Source of the DNA: Epiperipatus broadwayi
Taxonomy: Eukaryota > Onychophora > Udeonychophora > Euonychophora > Peripatidae
Direction: 5' to 3'
Length of the DNA stretch: 64,000 nucleotides
Assembly: GCA_028023455.1 (NCBI GenBank)
Contig: JAQFVV010006255.1
Span: forward strand, 6,244,501-6,308,500
In this document: in pieces, positions 61,974 through 64,000 of the stretch
How the letters are laid out: every line of letters starts with the position of its first letter
Position numbering within the stretch: position 1 is the stretch's first letter
The notes under the pieces: model-generated
Told to the model about the DNA's origin: nothing
Database searches by the model: none
Seen by the model: the letters and a program-made list of their open reading frames with translations, nothing else
Translations under genes and position numbers: made by a program

Positions 61974-64000
61974 TGCAAAAAATATTTATATATATAAATT
62001 GTTGCAAAATTATTTTTTTACTGCATTTACCGTTGATATAAACTAAATTCATTTACATTTTTACTTGAAGTTTAAAATGATTTATATTTTTATTAAAAAA
62101 AAAATTGTTGGAATGTTTTTCTCAGTTTAAACAGCATTTATAAATTTAGCAGTCTTTACTGCTTTAGAGTGGATAACAGCATTTGAATCGCATAAAAATC
62201 TTTATTAATTCATTAGTTTCTTAATGAATTTTAAAATAAACTAATCATTGTCTAGGAATACAATTATCTCATTAGGAATAGGAACATTTTCACCAGTTAA
62301 AGGTTAATAGTTTTCAGTAATAATAGCTTAAAAAATAATCTAGAAATAAAACTATTAAATTTTAATAATTACAACCAAACAAAATGCTAAAATTTCATTT
62401 ACAATTTGTATCTTTAGTTTAGGTTCAATGAAATTTTAAAATAGTAGTATATACGGTATTATTATATTATATGTCAAGTTTTCTTCTAAACTTAGATTGA
62501 ATTAGCTTAGCATCAGGGCACCATGTTAATGGTAATTTGCCATATATACATTTAGCATGTTTTATTCTAGCATCTCATTATGTATAACTATATTATAAAC
62601 TTTAATCAGTCTAAATATCCACCAATGATGATCAAGTGTGATACTTTCTGATCATGATTTATCAACACAGTGTTAAATGATATGTAATCTTTTAAGAAAA
62701 TAGTCATGCATATTTGAAGGGTAACTGATTGGGGAGATTTCAAAAGGTTAATTAAAGCAAGGTAGATGATCATATTTTTGGCAGATAATTTTGATAAAGT
62801 ATTTCTTATTCTCAAATTATTTTCATTCATAGTGTCTTATTGTTTGTCATTTAAAAAAAAATGTTTATATATATATCATAGCCTCTTTGCTCTGATTTAA
62901 TGTTCTAATTGTCTTCTTTTTCTGCACTCCTTTGTTGTTGGCAAGCTTCTTATTTAGCAGGCTTTATTAATGGAATATTTTCTAAAAATTAAAAAAAAAA
63001 ATTAAAGTTATATTTTATTGTGAATTTAATTTAACATTAACACACAAAATAATATTTAATAAAGTTTATTATTACTAATAACCTTATAATAAAATACCAA
63101 TTGCAAAAATAAAATAAAAACAAAAGGGGGGGGGGGTTTGACTAAAATACAGAATTATTCATTCATTATCTGAAAATCATGGCAGAACTATTGACAAAAA
63201 ATATTGATATTTTAGATTATATAACTTGAAAATATAGAGTTTAAAAAAGAAGATAAAACTATCTTAAATTTCTTGACTTATTCTGTCTATATGAACTATT
63301 TATGATAGACATTTATTTAATCGTTAGTTCACTCTTTTACGTACTTCAACTGATATTTTATTTACGATTACTGGTTTTCTTTATTGGAATTATCAATACC
63401 ATTTGTAAATATCGTTCTAAGATGGACGATTGTTTTAAATGTTTTTTTAAAAAATACACACATGTTACAATGACTTTATAAAGTATGGTACACAAATCAA
63501 CTATTCTCTGCACCATATGGCAGATGGAATGAAAATATTTTAAAAATGATAATAAAGAAACTCTAGCAGTTTTTTTGGCAATTTGGAAATACCAAAATTA
63601 TACATCTTTAAAATATCAATACTCCTTACAAAAAAATCCTATAGTAATATTTTTTATATGATTAATCTTTATCATTTTCTACAGTTACTAAAATTTATAT
63701 TTTAATAATTTTATTTTCAGTTGATGAAATAATAAATGTCATTAATGGTGAATTAAGCCATTAAAAAATTCAAGTTAAATTTAATTCTATGATTCTTAAA
63801 AAAATTAAAATAATTTTTACAATATAAAATTAAAATACTTTAATTTGCAATACATTTATTTATTAAATAAAAAAAGCAAAGATACCTATATATAAAAAAA
63901 AAAAATTATTCATAGTATATATCTTAATTTTTTTTAAAAATCACATTATATATGGTATTTCAAGTGTTTAGAGCAATCATTCTTTTCTAAGTTGATAATC
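61974..64000. other. AT-rich stretch without recognisable gene
   Basis: Contains an 11-G run at about 63126-63136. The frame at 62606-62830 on the minus strand has no recognisable domain. Confidence 0.5.

Overview
The window is AT-rich, non-coding metazoan DNA, almost certainly from an invertebrate. The signs are an APE-type LINE, an RTE-like LINE, a Penelope-like reverse transcriptase, a hAT transposon of the ZBED5/GTF2IRD2-like kind, tRNA-derived retroposons, many fold-back (inverted-arm) elements and abundant (TA)n runs. I see no bacterial gene organisation, no CRISPR array and no convincing host protein-coding gene or exon. A mollusc or an arachnid would fit, but the sequence does not settle the species.

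Layout. 51-135 is a 3' scrap of a LINE. 658-2640 is an array of 401-bp units, four forward and one inverted. 2641-6448 is unannotated AT-rich DNA. 6449-6935 is a fold-back element. 7484-12216 is a 4.7-kb unidentified repeat whose second copy lies in the opposite orientation at 41626-46082. 12900-13130 is a weak LINE remnant. 13.6-20.5 kb holds small repeats, fold-backs and Helitron-like ends. 20.8-21.2 kb is almost free of C. 26552-27148 is the tail of a Penelope-like reverse transcriptase. 28141-31557 is a 5'-truncated APE-type LINE with an ACATC-repeat tail. 35.5-38 kb has fold-backs and dispersed repeats. 40.29-40.68 kb is a GC-richer island. 46.2-47.2 kb has two blocks with GAAAATAAG-type motifs. 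47971-48091 is a retroposed tRNA-Gly-like sequence with target-site duplication and A-tail.

The clearest structure is at 54.5-59.85 kb. A decayed RTE-type LINE is split by a 3052-bp hAT transposon (56341-59392, perfect 8-bp duplication CTCTAAAT, matching terminal repeats, broken ZBED-like transposase on the minus strand). The transposon in turn carries a ~190-bp inverted-repeat element (58757-58946).

How the parts work together. The autonomous elements (LINE, RTE, Penelope, hAT) are all broken or truncated here. The short elements (tRNA-like retroposon, fold-backs) look like passengers mobilised by related machinery elsewhere in the genome. Several unrelated elements begin or end in (TA)n runs, which suggests repeated insertion into, or creation of, TA-rich sites. 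Composition statements are by eye, and family names come from recognised protein or terminal motifs, not from a database search.
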